Below are positions 13,903 to 26,642 of a stretch of DNA of 64,000 nt, one piece after another. Numbering within the stretch: the stretch's first letter is position 1; every line of letters starts with the position of its first letter. The position numbers and the translations under genes are program-made. Source of the stretch: Anopheles merus (lineage: Eukaryota > Arthropoda > Insecta > Diptera > Culicidae); contig NC_054084.1 of the NCBI RefSeq assembly GCF_017562075.2, positions 502,001-566,000 of the forward strand. Direction: 5' to 3'. The notes below the pieces were generated by a model. It searched no databases. It had not been told where the DNA came from and worked only from the letters and a program-made list of their open reading frames with translations.

Positions 13903-16626
13903 CTGGTTGGGGGGTGATTGGGTGGGCTTTTTAATATCTTCTACCCTATTGAGCACCCAAACGGTGGCTTTCACCTATCGGCACCATTCCGTCCTTTTTG
14001 CAACATTTACAGCCTGGCCACTAGGATCGTTCCGGGTGGTGAAAAAGGGAAATCAATTCCAACCAATTATCGCACCATCCCGAGGTTCACCCGAAGCTGG
14101 AGCAACTTTTCTAAAGGGAGGGAATGGAGAGAAGCGTTAGTGGGACTGCATTATTACTCAAACGCTTGACGATGGTGATGGCGGTGCTTTTGGTATCGTC
14201 GTTAAACGACGTCTGCAGCTGCTACCATGTACCATGTAAACACCCTTGTACAATGCGAATCGGACATTTACAATCCATGTTTCCCGTTATGCTATACGGC
14301 GGTTTCCTTGCTCCCGCATGCAACTTCACTGAACGCTCTCTGCCCCTTTGCAGGTCAATCCAGTGGCTGGGTAAACCATTATGGTCACAGCGGGAAATGC
14401 TGTTGTACCGTTTTTTGGGAGCCCACCCTGTCCCGCTAATAGCAATTAGCTAAACGTGCTGCAAAAATTACTCCAATTATAAAGGGATGAAATGTAGACA
14501 ACGAACGTACCAGGCAACTGTACCACGGAGGAAGCATGAGAAGTGTCCTTAATTGAACTGTAATTTGATGAGTTAGGAGTTGAACGTGTTTGCTGGCCGA
14601 AATAGAGAGAAAACAAATGTGCGGATATGCTTCCGTGATGAGAAAGTCTAAATACGAATTTAAGCACAAAACAATAAATCCCATATTACTGTCACATTCA
14701 ATTGCATGCAGTGCAACATAATTATGTTGCCGGAGGAAGTTTTTTTCTTCAAATGCAAATTGATTTTCAGGTACTTACATGGTTTTGAATGCACTCAAAG
14801 GCTGACACAATGCCCATCCATGGCGATATCACACAGTCTGAAGCGAATGTACATTTAATTTCTCTATTAAAAACACATCTTATTCAAGCCTTCGCACTCG
14901 TGTTGAATGTGCCCACCCTACAAGCTCAAATCGACGTCAATTGCACCATCGTCAGCAAACAGTCTCGTTATTCCGTCACCGATACACAATTAAACCGTGA
15001 TCCAATCCCGCCATCTGCCATTAGCGCCAACGTCAATTAAAGCAAATCGTCCCGTCACCAACAGTCAGCAACATACTGTCAACTTGTTTGACTTCCCATA
15101 CTCACACACACCCTTCCCGACCGGTGAAAAGTGTGTTTGAATGCGTAAAATTTTAATTAAACTCTTCGCGGCTATAAAAACCCCGCTCCAAGACACGGCG
15201 TACGGTGTATCAAGCCTAAAGCCCTAGGTTTCCCGTTTTATTGCCTGACAATTTCACAACCATCTCCCATACCCGCTACCACTACACCAAACCGCAAATA
15301 AGACTGTCGCTTTCCGGAGCCCGTTAATTCTAATGGTAAAAGTTTGTCTCCACCGGCGGCCGTTGTTGGTCTACAATGGCACAAGCTCGATTCGCTTGCA
15401 AGCCTAGCGCACAGGTTGGCACAGGTCCTAACACTCAGTCGATTCGCCTGCACAAAAGACACTGGTATCCGGTCATTCGAGCAGACCGGTCGGCAAGCAT
15501 TTGTGAACAAATCTTCCACTCCCGCTGACAGATTGTGTATCACTCCCGACTCCCGAGTTTCGAAATCTTTCGAAAGCGGACACATTTTTGTGAGACCATT
15601 TCAACAAAGTTATGAACATTCCACCGTGTCTGTGCGCCAAAACTTTATCCCGCATGTCTTTACCAACCCGTTAACCGATCCGGTTTACACCACCAAATCA
15701 CGCCGTAACGTAACTTTTGCTCAAGCTTTTCTCTGTTTCTTCCTACGATTTCTTTTTCTTCACTCAACGCTTAATGCTGACTTTCCACTGACAGATGTGA
15801 CTCAAGCGGGTTTGCGAGAGGCAAAACCACTAACGTGCTTAAGGAAAGCTGCTTTTCCTTCCAATGACTGCCAGCCATTGTCTTCCGTTTCATTACAATC
15901 ACACGAATGCAACGCACGATTGAATGTGTTGCAAGAAAATGATGAGCTTCGCTCATTTTCTAATTGCTTGCAGCGTAGTGCTTTCGTTGAGCTTGGTAGT
16001 TTCTGCGGAAATTATCTACCCAAGAATAACACATCTTCTATCCTCTCCGGGGATTTCTATTGCGCAATGGTTTACCTGGAATGATGCTCTTGATGTGATG
16101 CCTACAGTAAGTTGTAGTAAATATGATTTTAAAGTGTATCTTCTTCCACTATCTCTCAGCTCATTGAAATCTTTGCCGAAGAAATAATTCATAAATAACA
16201 TAGTACAGTCATACTGCTACATCATTCGAATTGCTTTTCGCATACGTGCCATTCACCAGCTTAAATCGAGCTTTCGTTTGCAAATGTTAAGCTTCACTCA
16301 CCATCATTTCATTTCGGTTATTAAACCGAACCGTTTTTAGTAAACGCTTCACAGTAAACAACATCGGCCGAGTAACAACCGTAACAAACATTTCTGCAAT
16401 GACCCTGCAAACATGTACATCGTCATATGTCCATTATGCATAAGCTCAACAAATACCATTACTTTCTGTTGCGAAATGAAACTTTGTTCTCGTTCTCTCC
16501 TATCCTCCCCGCTCATGCCGAATTGTACCTTTCCGTAAGCCGCATTAGTGTTATTATCGACACATGTTCAGATACGTTTCCTTTTGTTTATACTTTGCTT
16601 AAATCGTGCTAAGCGCCTTCTACTTT

Positions 16627-16629
<3 letters not shown>
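13903..16629. other. No supported gene; overlapping chance open frames
   Basis: The stretch at 15,240-16,084 is open on both strands for over 100 codons (plus-strand frame of 246 codons beginning at a TTG, not an ATG). Neither frame has recognisable domains, and I regard them as chance in GC-richer DNA. No splice chain was found. Confidence 0.5.

Positions 16630-16675
<46 letters not shown>
16630..16675. repeat. (CT)n microsatellite
   Basis: A perfect run of about 23 CT units. It gives an artefactual Leu-Ser or Glu-Arg open frame in several readings, which should not be annotated as coding. Confidence 0.97.
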
Positions 16676-16678
<3 letters not shown>

Positions 16679-17518
16679 GTTCTCCACAAGCATCCCGGAC
16701 ATTTTACTTCCAGGGATTAAGTTTTGCCCACTGTACTGTAACGCTTCGCTTTTTAACACCATTAGTGCTTAGGGAACCGGATCATACTTCCGGAAAAGTG
16801 TACTCGCTACCCCCATTATGAAGTAGAAAAGGAGTCATGGGAAAGCATTACATTCTACCACACACCATCGGTAGCCATGTTTCGTTTCTCGGTTCATTTC
16901 CTATGCGTTGACAGCTGCTAACAAAGTGTCGCTTACTTACATCAAAAGCGGCACATTTAAGCAAAACGCACAACCAGCCCAAACTCCCGAAAGCGTTTCA
17001 GGGACATTTTAGCTTTGAGGACTCAGTAACCGTGCTGGCAAATTAACTCATTCCCTGTGTGGTTTTTTGCGACCAATTTTCTGTGGAGTGGAGGAGAGGA
17101 ATCGAGTGTCTTTTCTGGAAATACTTCAAGCATATTTGAAAATACACTCATTCCGCTTTGCATACGAACCTAGTGCACCACCGGTGGGGATGTACAGATT
17201 GGGATAGTATGGATGGATTGGGATGGTACTTCCCAGAGCACGGAGATACAGTTCTGGTGCGAGGGACGATTCCGACACCAACAGACCGTGGAATAAATAT
17301 CCTCGGCCAACCAGATGATACTGAAGAGCTGATTTATCCCACATTCTTCCTTGGTCTTGGGCTTTTGTCTCAATATGCAGTCATTACTGAGCTTTCCCTA
17401 CCTATCCCACTTATGGTACGACACCGGTAAAACAAAATGAATGCGTCTTATTTATGCTAATGGAAAGCGAATGCCGGGCTGCGTGAGTCGGTAGGCGGCA
17501 GCGGTCGAACTGACTGAA
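16676..17518. other. No supported gene
   Basis: Mixed-composition DNA without a coding frame that I can support. Confidence 0.5.
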
Positions 17519-17812
17519 TCATCTATCTGCTTTTCTTGAACACGTTGCCACTGTGCCGCCTAACGTCCCATCTTCCAGACGCTTGAGCTCGGCATGTAAA
17601 CGCGCCCGTCGTACGCAACACGCGTCATCGTAACGCCCTACTACGTAGCGCTTCGGGGAAGCATCAAAACGTGAGTATTCCACAGGCTCGTCGCTTGGCC
17701 AACCAACCGTGGCTTCCGTCACGTGAAAAAGGATACTCTCTACCCTGTCGCAATTGTTGAAGCAGGAAAAGTTTTGCTGGAATCTTACCAAACCAAACCC
17801 CGGCACTACCAT
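17519..17812 (-). CDS. Candidate small single-exon gene, 97 codons, unknown product
   Basis: A minus-strand frame starts at a true ATG (17,812-17,810) and runs 97 codons to TGA at 17,519. Codon use looks coding (CGT, GAG, CTG, ACG) and the opposite strand has no equally long frame. The predicted protein has Cys pairs (FSCFNNC and DDACC) and a charged C-terminal third rich in Arg, Lys and Glu. There is no signal peptide or membrane segment, though an upstream extension in the same frame is hydrophobic. I do not recognise a family. It could also be part of an exon of an unseen gene, or chance. Confidence 0.28.
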   Translation of the reverse strand: MVVPGFGLVRFQQNFSCFNNCDRVESILFHVTEATVGWPSDEPVEYSRFDASPKRYVVGRYDDACCVRRARLHAELKRLEDGTLGGTVATCSRKADR

Positions 17813-20800
17813 CGATGTGGCATTGAATAACCAACAACAAAAAAGAAAAAAGCGCCTATGAGCTTTCTTGCTTCTTGCCTTTAGCACAACGCAAAAAAAA
17901 CCTCACAGCGACATGGCATGGAAAAAGAGTGGAATGGTGCGGCATTGCAAATTTAGTGGAACACGCTCCGGAACTCATTATATTTTATGTGAAGTAACAA
18001 ATTTTCTGAAGCCCGCACACATCTTTCGCTACGCTGAACAGCTTGACGAAACGTACACCTTTTCTGCTCTATGCTACCTTTTTTGTTTTTGTAAGGTAGG
18101 TTTATTTATAGTGTTTTATTCAACTAAAATGGTGCAGCAAAGCATTTCAATACAACTTTAAAACAGCTTCCTGCTTTTCAATACAAAACACAATTTACAA
18201 CTTCACAGGACCTGCACATCGCACCCTAGAAATTCATTCCTCGTTTCCTTGAAGCTGTGCCGATGGCACCGTCGTCATAAATTGAAACATATTTCAATAC
18301 AGCGTAAACAAAATTGCAACACACTTTCCAAAACTATGCAAATGAACATTTCTTATCATACACCGTACACCATACACCGTACGAACGTACGGTTTGCGAA
18401 TGTGTTGAAATTCAACTTTCAAGACGCAAAAATATAACGGCGAAGTATATCAAACGCTCTCTGTGGCAGTGTGTAGCTACTTCCCAGCACTCCCGCGTGG
18501 ATGCGAAAACTGGGGAGATACAAGAGAAGAAAAATAAACATTATCCCCGCAGGACAAATTCATTTATAAAGCGATTAAACTAATATATTTTCCGTTTTCA
18601 TTGTCGCGTGCACACAAACGCGCGTGTTGCTGCCGCCGTTCGGCATGGTATCTTCACTAGCTCTCCACGTTTCGCTCTTCTTTGCTTCATGTTTTTACTT
18701 TTCATTCAACGGCCTTCCACTGATTGCTTGGTTCGCATTGGTGATAGTTAAGCGTCCACCTCGGATTATTCTAATGAGCAAAAGGCGCAAAGTAAAAATA
18801 AGTTTATGAAACCATGTTTTAATCCAGTTAGGTGTTCGGTGGCAACTTTGATTGTTTTGGGCCCTATAATGATAAGAGTTTATTTAAATTTTACCACATC
18901 CTGGGGTTCCTTCCTGATTGTTACAAACTACTTTAACAATCTTCTCCAAATCAAAGGAAAATATTTGTTTTAGTTTAAAGATATTTAATTAGATTTTTTA
19001 ATTTATTCAGTTTTTTGCATTGAATTTTAATACATAAAAATAAACAGTTCAGTTTCATTATCAAGTTTCAACGAGTTTTTTCCCAGTTTTTTCAAATGGT
19101 TGAGCCTCATGTCATGCAACCCAGCAGCAACATCGGCATTCCCGTCGTGCATCACAACACTAACACAATTAAACTCTTGTAGATAAATTTGTCTAATTTA
19201 AGCATTATATCATTATTTCACCATTCCTTTTTAAAAGCATGTTAGCGCAATACAGATTTTCTAAAGTTGTCGAGGACTCGCTACAGAATATGTACCGATG
19301 TAACCCTCGTAATGGTACGGCTCGAAGAAAAACAGAAGCCCGACGCGATGCACACAGGTGTGCTCAATTCAGTTTTACTTCCTGCCCTTCCTGAAAGTAG
19401 CAAGAGTTGCAGCTCGATGGCTTAACGTCGCGTTGATGGTTGTTTAAAAGCATCATAATTCAAATGATGTACCACCGGTACCACACTGTGACCCGCATTC
19501 CCGCTATCGCGCCCACAAACGACGTGTCCGGTACCGGAACGTTTCCGGTAGGTTGATCCTTGGCCTACAAATTGCACATCTCATATGAGCGGATCTTTTA
19601 TGTCGTTCTATGGTCTCGCGTATTCTCTTCTGGGTGACTCAAACTGCCTGTGCCTTTTCCGTCCGTACTAACGAGAGATGAGATCAAACCATCCCAGATG
19701 GGTACTGTGCCGAGTACTTCCATCCGTGGCTGAGATGGAGGGTGATTTTCGAAGCATGACTTACTTACACTGCTGTGCTTTGCTTCTTCTGTGGCCCATA
19801 ATTACGAACAAGTGGAGTAAAGTAAGTCACTGTGCTTTTTCTTTACGGCCGACCGTCAGCACACTTAGCGAAATGCACGACATCATATGCTTGCCTTTAC
19901 AGCGGAAAAGCAACAACATAACAGCAGCAAAAACCAACTCTCCAAGTGTGTGCATTGTATTGCTTCTGCCAAGCGAAATACCATTTTTGCATCCTTTTCC
20001 GCATCAGCCCGGCAACTGGATGGAGACTGCTGCAGACTTGTGCACCCGTTTCTTAACGATAATAATTTTCTTCCTGCTCATCTACAACGCACCCACGTTG
20101 GGTCTCCGTTTATTGTTCGAAGCATTTCACAAACGGCCACCACACGCATGTGCTACCAGGAAAACCATCAAATTCGCCCACGTTTTGTCACTCTTACAAC
20201 ACCGACCGACGGAACCGTAGGACAATTTCCCATGCTTCTCTTTCTTTGTATATTCACTTATCGTGACAGTTTTGAACTGCCTTCCCGGAGCCTACATGAT
20301 CCTCATACGGCCGGAGAATACTCACAGCTTGTGATCCAGGTCACCAGCGTACGGTTTTACTTTAATTACGATAGATTGTTATTCATACGACATTCACCGG
20401 GAAGCCTCAACGAACCGACCCAAACTGAGCAACATCTGAGCTACGACGGAACTCCCCCTAGAAGGGTTCTTTCTTCCCGCTGGTTAACCCAAAAGCCTTC
20501 GTCATCAGAGAAAAGCCCTCAGCCTGCATAGTAGACAAAGTTGTGGGGTCCATCGAAGGTCTCTACTAGCCAGCTGTTACAAAGCAACCTTCCGTTCCTC
20601 TTGTGCAACTGTGTACTAGAATCAAATAAAACCATTCTCCCAAGAGCAATGTGTGTACGGGAGCGAGGATGCAATGCAGTAGATAGAACCCTTTTGTCAA
20701 AGTTTCTGCGATAATAACGCTCGCACACTACAACAGCAAAAAGGCACAGCTCGATGAGCTCCAACCGCCATTGGCTCGACCGCATTATTGCCGGATAGCA

Positions 20801-23800
20801 CCAACCAATGAATGAACGAACGCTTTTCAAGTCTGTGTGTGTGTGTGTCTCAAGAGTGGCATTTGTAATAAACATTGCCACGGGTGAACGGCTCTTCCGA
20901 GAAAGCTAGAAGCAAATATCCTCCCTCGCCGATGCGATGCATATGAGCAGCTTTTCTTGCATTTGCTTGCAGAGTCGGTTGCCGGTGTGATGTATTTTGA
21001 AGATGATCTCGGCAAATTACCATCGGGTAATTCAAGATCCCCACTGGTACGGTCCGACCCGATACACGGTACGATGCATGCATCCAAAAGATAGGTCGTG
21101 CAGTTAATTGGAGTTCATCTGCAGAAATAAATACTACGGCAGAACAGAGTTTCCGGAGGAACTGTGGGGAACAATTTGAAACATGTCGGGTCACAAGGTA
21201 TCTTATTTTGTAAATTAATTTCATACCAAGAAAAAACATTGGATAACAATTTTCTATTCAATTGCAGAGCTAGGGACACACTATGGTGCAGTAGTTGATG
21301 TATTTTGTATCTCAGCTTATCGCTACTCTCCTAAGATCATCAAGACAGATCGTGCTCTTAAACCGTACCCGACACAATGGGGCCTTCCGGCGGCGGGGTC
21401 ATCCAGCGACTTTGCTGGTGTTTCTTTCCTTTCCGGTTTTCATCACAAATCTCAGATTTAAAATTAAAAGTTCACACTCACTAGTTGATGGGTACAGGAG
21501 GAACCTTACGCGAACAAAGAATGTTTCTTCACATCCGGCCGAGATTGCAGTGCGACCAGCACGTCGAAACGATGGCCCGGTCGAGAACTCCTTGTTCTGC
21601 CTTCCAAAGTTGGCCCAAAGTTTTGTTCGCTAACCACTAGTACCGGGCTACATTTGATGGAAGCTCCCACTGCACTCGCCTTTCTGCCGGATGCACTTTA
21701 AAACATTTGAGAGGAACTTGCTTTTTCATTCTTCATTCTTTTCGCCTTCATTTGGATTCTGTTGAACTTTTGAAAGTTTAGCTAACGGAGTAAGTTCATC
21801 AAATTGGTCCAGGAGACGAATGGTTACGGTGGCACATGTACTATGGACCTGTCAACAATTTCTATGCACTGCACGTACATTCCGCACAATTGGAAGATTG
21901 TTTTTTCCTCTTTCTGCATGTTTTTCAGATGACTTACTACTAGGGTGACCGTGTTTTTTGCACCACCGGGAACTACCGCAGTGAAAACGGTCAACAATGA
22001 ACGACGTGTTGGGAGAGAATCTTACAAACTCTCACTACAATGTTTCAATGTTTGACCAGCAGTGTTTTTCGTGTAGTTTGCCCATTTACACGACTTTTTT
22101 CAAAGGCAGTTGAATTGGGTGCAACGACAATTCATAGATCAAGCGGTCAGACAAACAATAACTCTAGCTGCTTAATGCTAGACGTTTTCTGCTCCATACA
22201 ATTCTCTCAGTGCATTAGCGCAATCCGTAGCTATAGTTGTTAATTTGCATGCAATTAAACACTACAGGTCATCATACGGTTTACATGACGTACCGAGAAG
22301 CAGCCTCCTAGCATCCGAACAATCCTAACATTCTTCCACGCCCCGCAGTAATTACCGATTAGTCGAACAGAACCAATTAGCAAAGTTATTCAACGGTAAC
22401 TGGGTCACCGACATCGTGTTTTCTTTCAAGCACTCCCTCTCTCTCTCTCCCAAACACACACTCCATATCAACCCATCTCATCCCTGGCGGCCCAAGGGAC
22501 ACATTGTCAAGGGCCGTGCATATTTAGCCCATTCGCACAATCTCCTGCATCAGGCGTGTAATCGGCCGCCTTCCTGCAAGGCGAAAACAGACGCACTCGT
22601 ATGCAAAAATGTGCAAAAGAGACCTCCCGGTGGGATTTGAGATACGACTCGGGAAACCTTTTCCGCACACCTGGTTCACTTTCTTGCAGCATTATTTGCA
22701 TATTAAGGATTTGGAAATCACTCTCGGTGCACGACGGATCCGGGTTTAGCTTCATTTCCTGCTCACTCATCGGTGAGTGTGGAAATCTAAAAATAGCTCC
22801 ACTCTCAATATGGTTCACTTGAGCTGTTCATGCAGTGTCTGGAGAAATGTGCTATCAATTCGAAAATGTGTGATCAATGCACCATCAGAACAAACCATGT
22901 GGGAGATTCGGTATGTAAAAAGTAATATGATGAAAGCCTTCCTATGATGGAAATGTAAGTATCCCCCGGGAAAAAGCTTCAAAAATTTACATTCAACGAG
23001 TGAATGGACAATTAAATGACTATTGAATTCATCATTGCACAATTATTGGAGGGAATATCCCAAATTCATTTTTTTGTTGAAAGCATTCTTTTCAATATTA
23101 CCACATGATTAAATATTGTTCGTTTTGCTTAAATAATATGTCACTGTCTTTTGTTATGTTCAATCATCAACCACATAAATGAGCCCCAGCTCATTCAACG
23201 TATTTCAATCCTCTGTTCCGAATGATTCTCATTGGGTGCAACATTTCACAAACGGTTTCTTCTGCCTCGCTCCACATTCTATCGGTAATTGTCCTGACCT
23301 AGACAGCAGCGTACACGTGCACACAACATGCAGATTGGCACATGAATCTGAATCGATTCGAACAAATTGATGTGTGATATGGGTTGCATTCCATACGAAT
23401 GACCCGAAACCTCATCGATGCTGATTGAAATGCAAGCCCTTTTAGTTCTGTTTTTTTTTTCACCTCGACTATGAAGTCTGAATACTCTTTTTAGAGGAAT
23501 GTGCCACTGTCTGACATCATAGAAAATGACACCTCTCCAGATGGTGGGATGCAATGCACGGGCAGATGATTATGCATTGTGCTAAACATTTTCACAGACC
23601 GAACGGTTTTCCCCTTTTTATGCTTAAATTGCATCCAATTTGCTTTCTTTATCATACTTTCAACCGGTACGGGTTCCATTTGGTTGAGTCGAGTTGCTGA
23701 AACGAGATAAGAAGTACAATGCAAATCGATGAACGGCTGCAATCGATTGTCTCTTTTGGAGCGACTACCTTTTTCACCATCCTTCAGATAGAGAGATATC

Positions 23801-25867
23801 GAGGAGCGTTCTTTTTTGTTTTTCAACTGAGGAGCGGTTGAATTATATTTTAAATTGTTGTGTCCTGTGTGTAGTTTACACAAAGCGAACATAATAAACA
23901 GCTGATAAGAATAATCGTTGTGCGGGTGAATATCAAACCTGTAAATGAGCATCTTATTATCTTGTTTGGTTTCATCATTCAGTAATGCAGTAAAGTCTTC
24001 AAAAGTCAAACAAAACAAAAAAAACAACTAAACGTGTTTCTCACGCAATTTTTTATCCCATTATGTCAATACCCTTATCATATGTATAAACAGAACACTT
24101 GCGTTAATTAAAATTAAAACGTAACCCTGAATCATAATATCACGCAAGGTCTATCAAACGGCTAACTGTCAGCATAAACAATTGCTATACAAATTACATG
24201 ATAAATCGTACAGAAAGCGTATACCCATTAAAATGAATCACACTCATTAATTGAATCGTGATCCGGCGGAATGGTGGTTAAAAACTGTCACCCAACTGTG
24301 ACCGTACGCCAACCATCGACCGCGCTTGTCGCTCGTACTGCAAATGAAAAGTGACAAATGAACCGCTGCGGGAAATTCGGATTAATTGAAACAACACTAC
24401 GCAAACCGGACACCATCGGCCGCATTCGCTCGTCGAATGTATTTAGCGTTCTGTACGGTAGAAATATAAATAAGTGTGTGTGTCCAGCAAAATAGTAAAA
24501 TATTGGTTTTTATATATTTATATATAGATATATTTCATTTGTAAGTATATAATATATAATATATGTTCAATAAATTCCACCTGCTTATTTTATTTACAGT
24601 TTTCAATTCAGTGTAACGCCAATAAAGGAGTGATACATTGTGCGCATAACAATACCTAATGTGACATACGAATGGCGCAGGATTAAATGATTATTTTGCT
24701 GAAGACGCGAATCATTCAGTGCAACAACATACCTCACGGCATTCCTCCCATCAGTACTTTCTGCACAGTGTTTGTATTTGTGGGAGTATTGAGTGGTTGT
24801 TTTGTCAACTGTTGCCTACTTACACAGCAAAACCAACTCATCTGACCTGACGCAAGCAATTATAACGTGAGCTTCATATTGGATCGCAAAAAAATCCCGC
24901 CTTTTCTGATGAATGTGCAATGACGAGAGGTGAAGAGATTATCCAGTCCGGCAAAATCGGGGTGGAAACAACGCAACAAGAACCGCGTATGCAGCAATAA
25001 CAACAAACAAACAAGCGACCATGTTGATATTACATTTGCGATTAAGTTGTGCATAAATTAGCTCCTCACAACCCAGGAGCGATTACCGCGCGACGAACGG
25101 CTGTCGATAAATCTACATTCGATCCCATTTTGTTCGCTACAAGCATCGACAACAACGAAAACAAAAAAGTTGTTTCTCCCCTATGCATCAAAACTGATGC
25201 TGCAGAGTTGCACGGTTATTATTTATTTACCAGCCACATAAACCACTAACCACGATACAGCCTGATGCACGGGAAGAGATGTTCGCTTAAAACCATCCAC
25301 TTGCATTTGGGTCAAGGCATAAAAAGTGGGTAAATATTATCCCATGGTTTCACACACACACACACACACGTGACACCGGGTGTGTCCATCGGTGCTGGTT
25401 CTGGATCATCGATACAATTAAATATGCGTCAAGGGAAACCCTTTTTCCCGTCAAAACAGCCAGTGCGTCCAATCCATCAAACAAGCAATATCAATACATC
25501 ATCCCCATCATCATCTTCCTCTTCCTCATCATCATCATCATCCTCATCATTAAGAGGGAGTATGGAGTAAACAGCAACACAAAACAATCAGAGATTAAAA
25601 GCAAACAACAAGACAGTCGGACCTAAACGTAACTTTGCTTATGGATATATCCTTGATCAGCTTTTTTAATGGTTCCCAGTAAGTTTGCTTCCTCCATTTT
25701 TGCTACTACTAATGGGGATGGTCAGCTTTGTCCTTCTAGCCAAACATCTGTGTTGCAGCAACATCAAAGCCCCCTGAATCCGATAGCATTTAGGAAATAT
25801 TTTGAAATATTAATATCCATACGTACATGTAGTCATCTGACATCTACGAGTGTGATGCAATTGGCTT
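17813..25867. other. Gene-poor stretch with simple repeats
   Basis: No exon chain could be built. Visible elements are a (TG)n tract at about 20,834-20,848, a perfect 16-bp inverted repeat CCGTACGAACGTACGG near 18,377-18,393, a very AT-rich patch (about 24,508-24,562), a (CA)n tract at 25,351-25,368 and a TCA/TCC trinucleotide array at about 25,498-25,551. Overlapping open frames at 19,678-20,531 lack domains and splice logic. Confidence 0.5.
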
Positions 25868-25869
25868 TC

Positions 25870-25906
<37 letters not shown>

Positions 25907-25934
25907 CTCTCACTCTCTCTCTCTCTATCTATCT
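25868..25934. repeat. (CT)n-rich microsatellite
   Basis: An interrupted CT/CTTT array of about 65 bp. Confidence 0.9.
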
Positions 25935-26292
25935 TTTCCTTCACACTTCGCTAATGTTTTTTTCTCAGTGAGATTGGAAGAGACGACAACAAATTAACGC
26001 TGATTAGACTCCTCTCTGCGTGTCGTTGTAGTTTTACTAGCATTTCTGTTACGCGATATGTACTTCCCTCTCAAATTTGGTGTGTAACTGTGTGCGTGTG
26101 TGATGAATCTATATTTGTAGGTATGTATGAATGCAAGAGATTTTTAACTGCTGATTATCGACTTAACGTGTACATTTGTGTCGGTGTCAAGGTATGGTGG
26201 AGATGGTTTGCTTAATCCAAATGCAATTATGATTATATTTTCATTGCTATGCGTCTGTTATTGTATCGTTTCCGGTTGTTTTATCCTTATTA

Positions 26293-26298
26293 TTTATT
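26293..26298 (-). terminator. Candidate polyadenylation signal of the Hasp gene
   Basis: AATAAA on the minus strand (TTTATT as given), about 345 bp past the Hasp stop codon and just beyond the G19 and GA tracts of the presumed 3' UTR. The assignment is inferred from position only. Confidence 0.4.
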
Positions 26299-26312
26299 AT
26301 TAAGTAGCTGTA

Positions 26313-26331
26313 CCCCCCCCCCCCCCCCCCC
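26313..26331. repeat. C19 homopolymer (G19 in the Hasp transcript)
   Basis: Nineteen consecutive C residues. If the Hasp 3' UTR reaches the AATAAA at 26,293, this would be a 19-G run in the mRNA. Confidence 0.95.
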
Positions 26332-26472
26332 TCACCTCCTCTTTTGATACGATCATCGCCTTTATGAGGCTTATTTTTTCTTGTGACTCCTCTCAATGGG
26401 TTGCCTATGTTAAGGTTATGAGATGAAGCAATTCCTTGAACTGCCCGCTGATTGCTAATAAATTGCTATTAT

Positions 26473-26497
26473 ACTCTCTCTTCTCTCCCTCTCCCTC

Positions 26498-26534
<37 letters not shown>
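26473..26534. repeat. CT/CCT microsatellite in the presumed Hasp 3' UTR
   Basis: An interrupted (CT)n array of about 60 bp, which would read as (GA)n in the Hasp transcript. It begins about 110 bp past the Hasp stop. Confidence 0.95.
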
Positions 26535-26642
26535 GTCGAAACCGAGTTTGTAGCTGTCTATCAATCCAGTGACAGGTCCTCCTGCACTGTAGGTGGGTCG
26601 TTTCTACGTTCCTTGGGCGAACGGCTCCGTTAAGTGAACCGT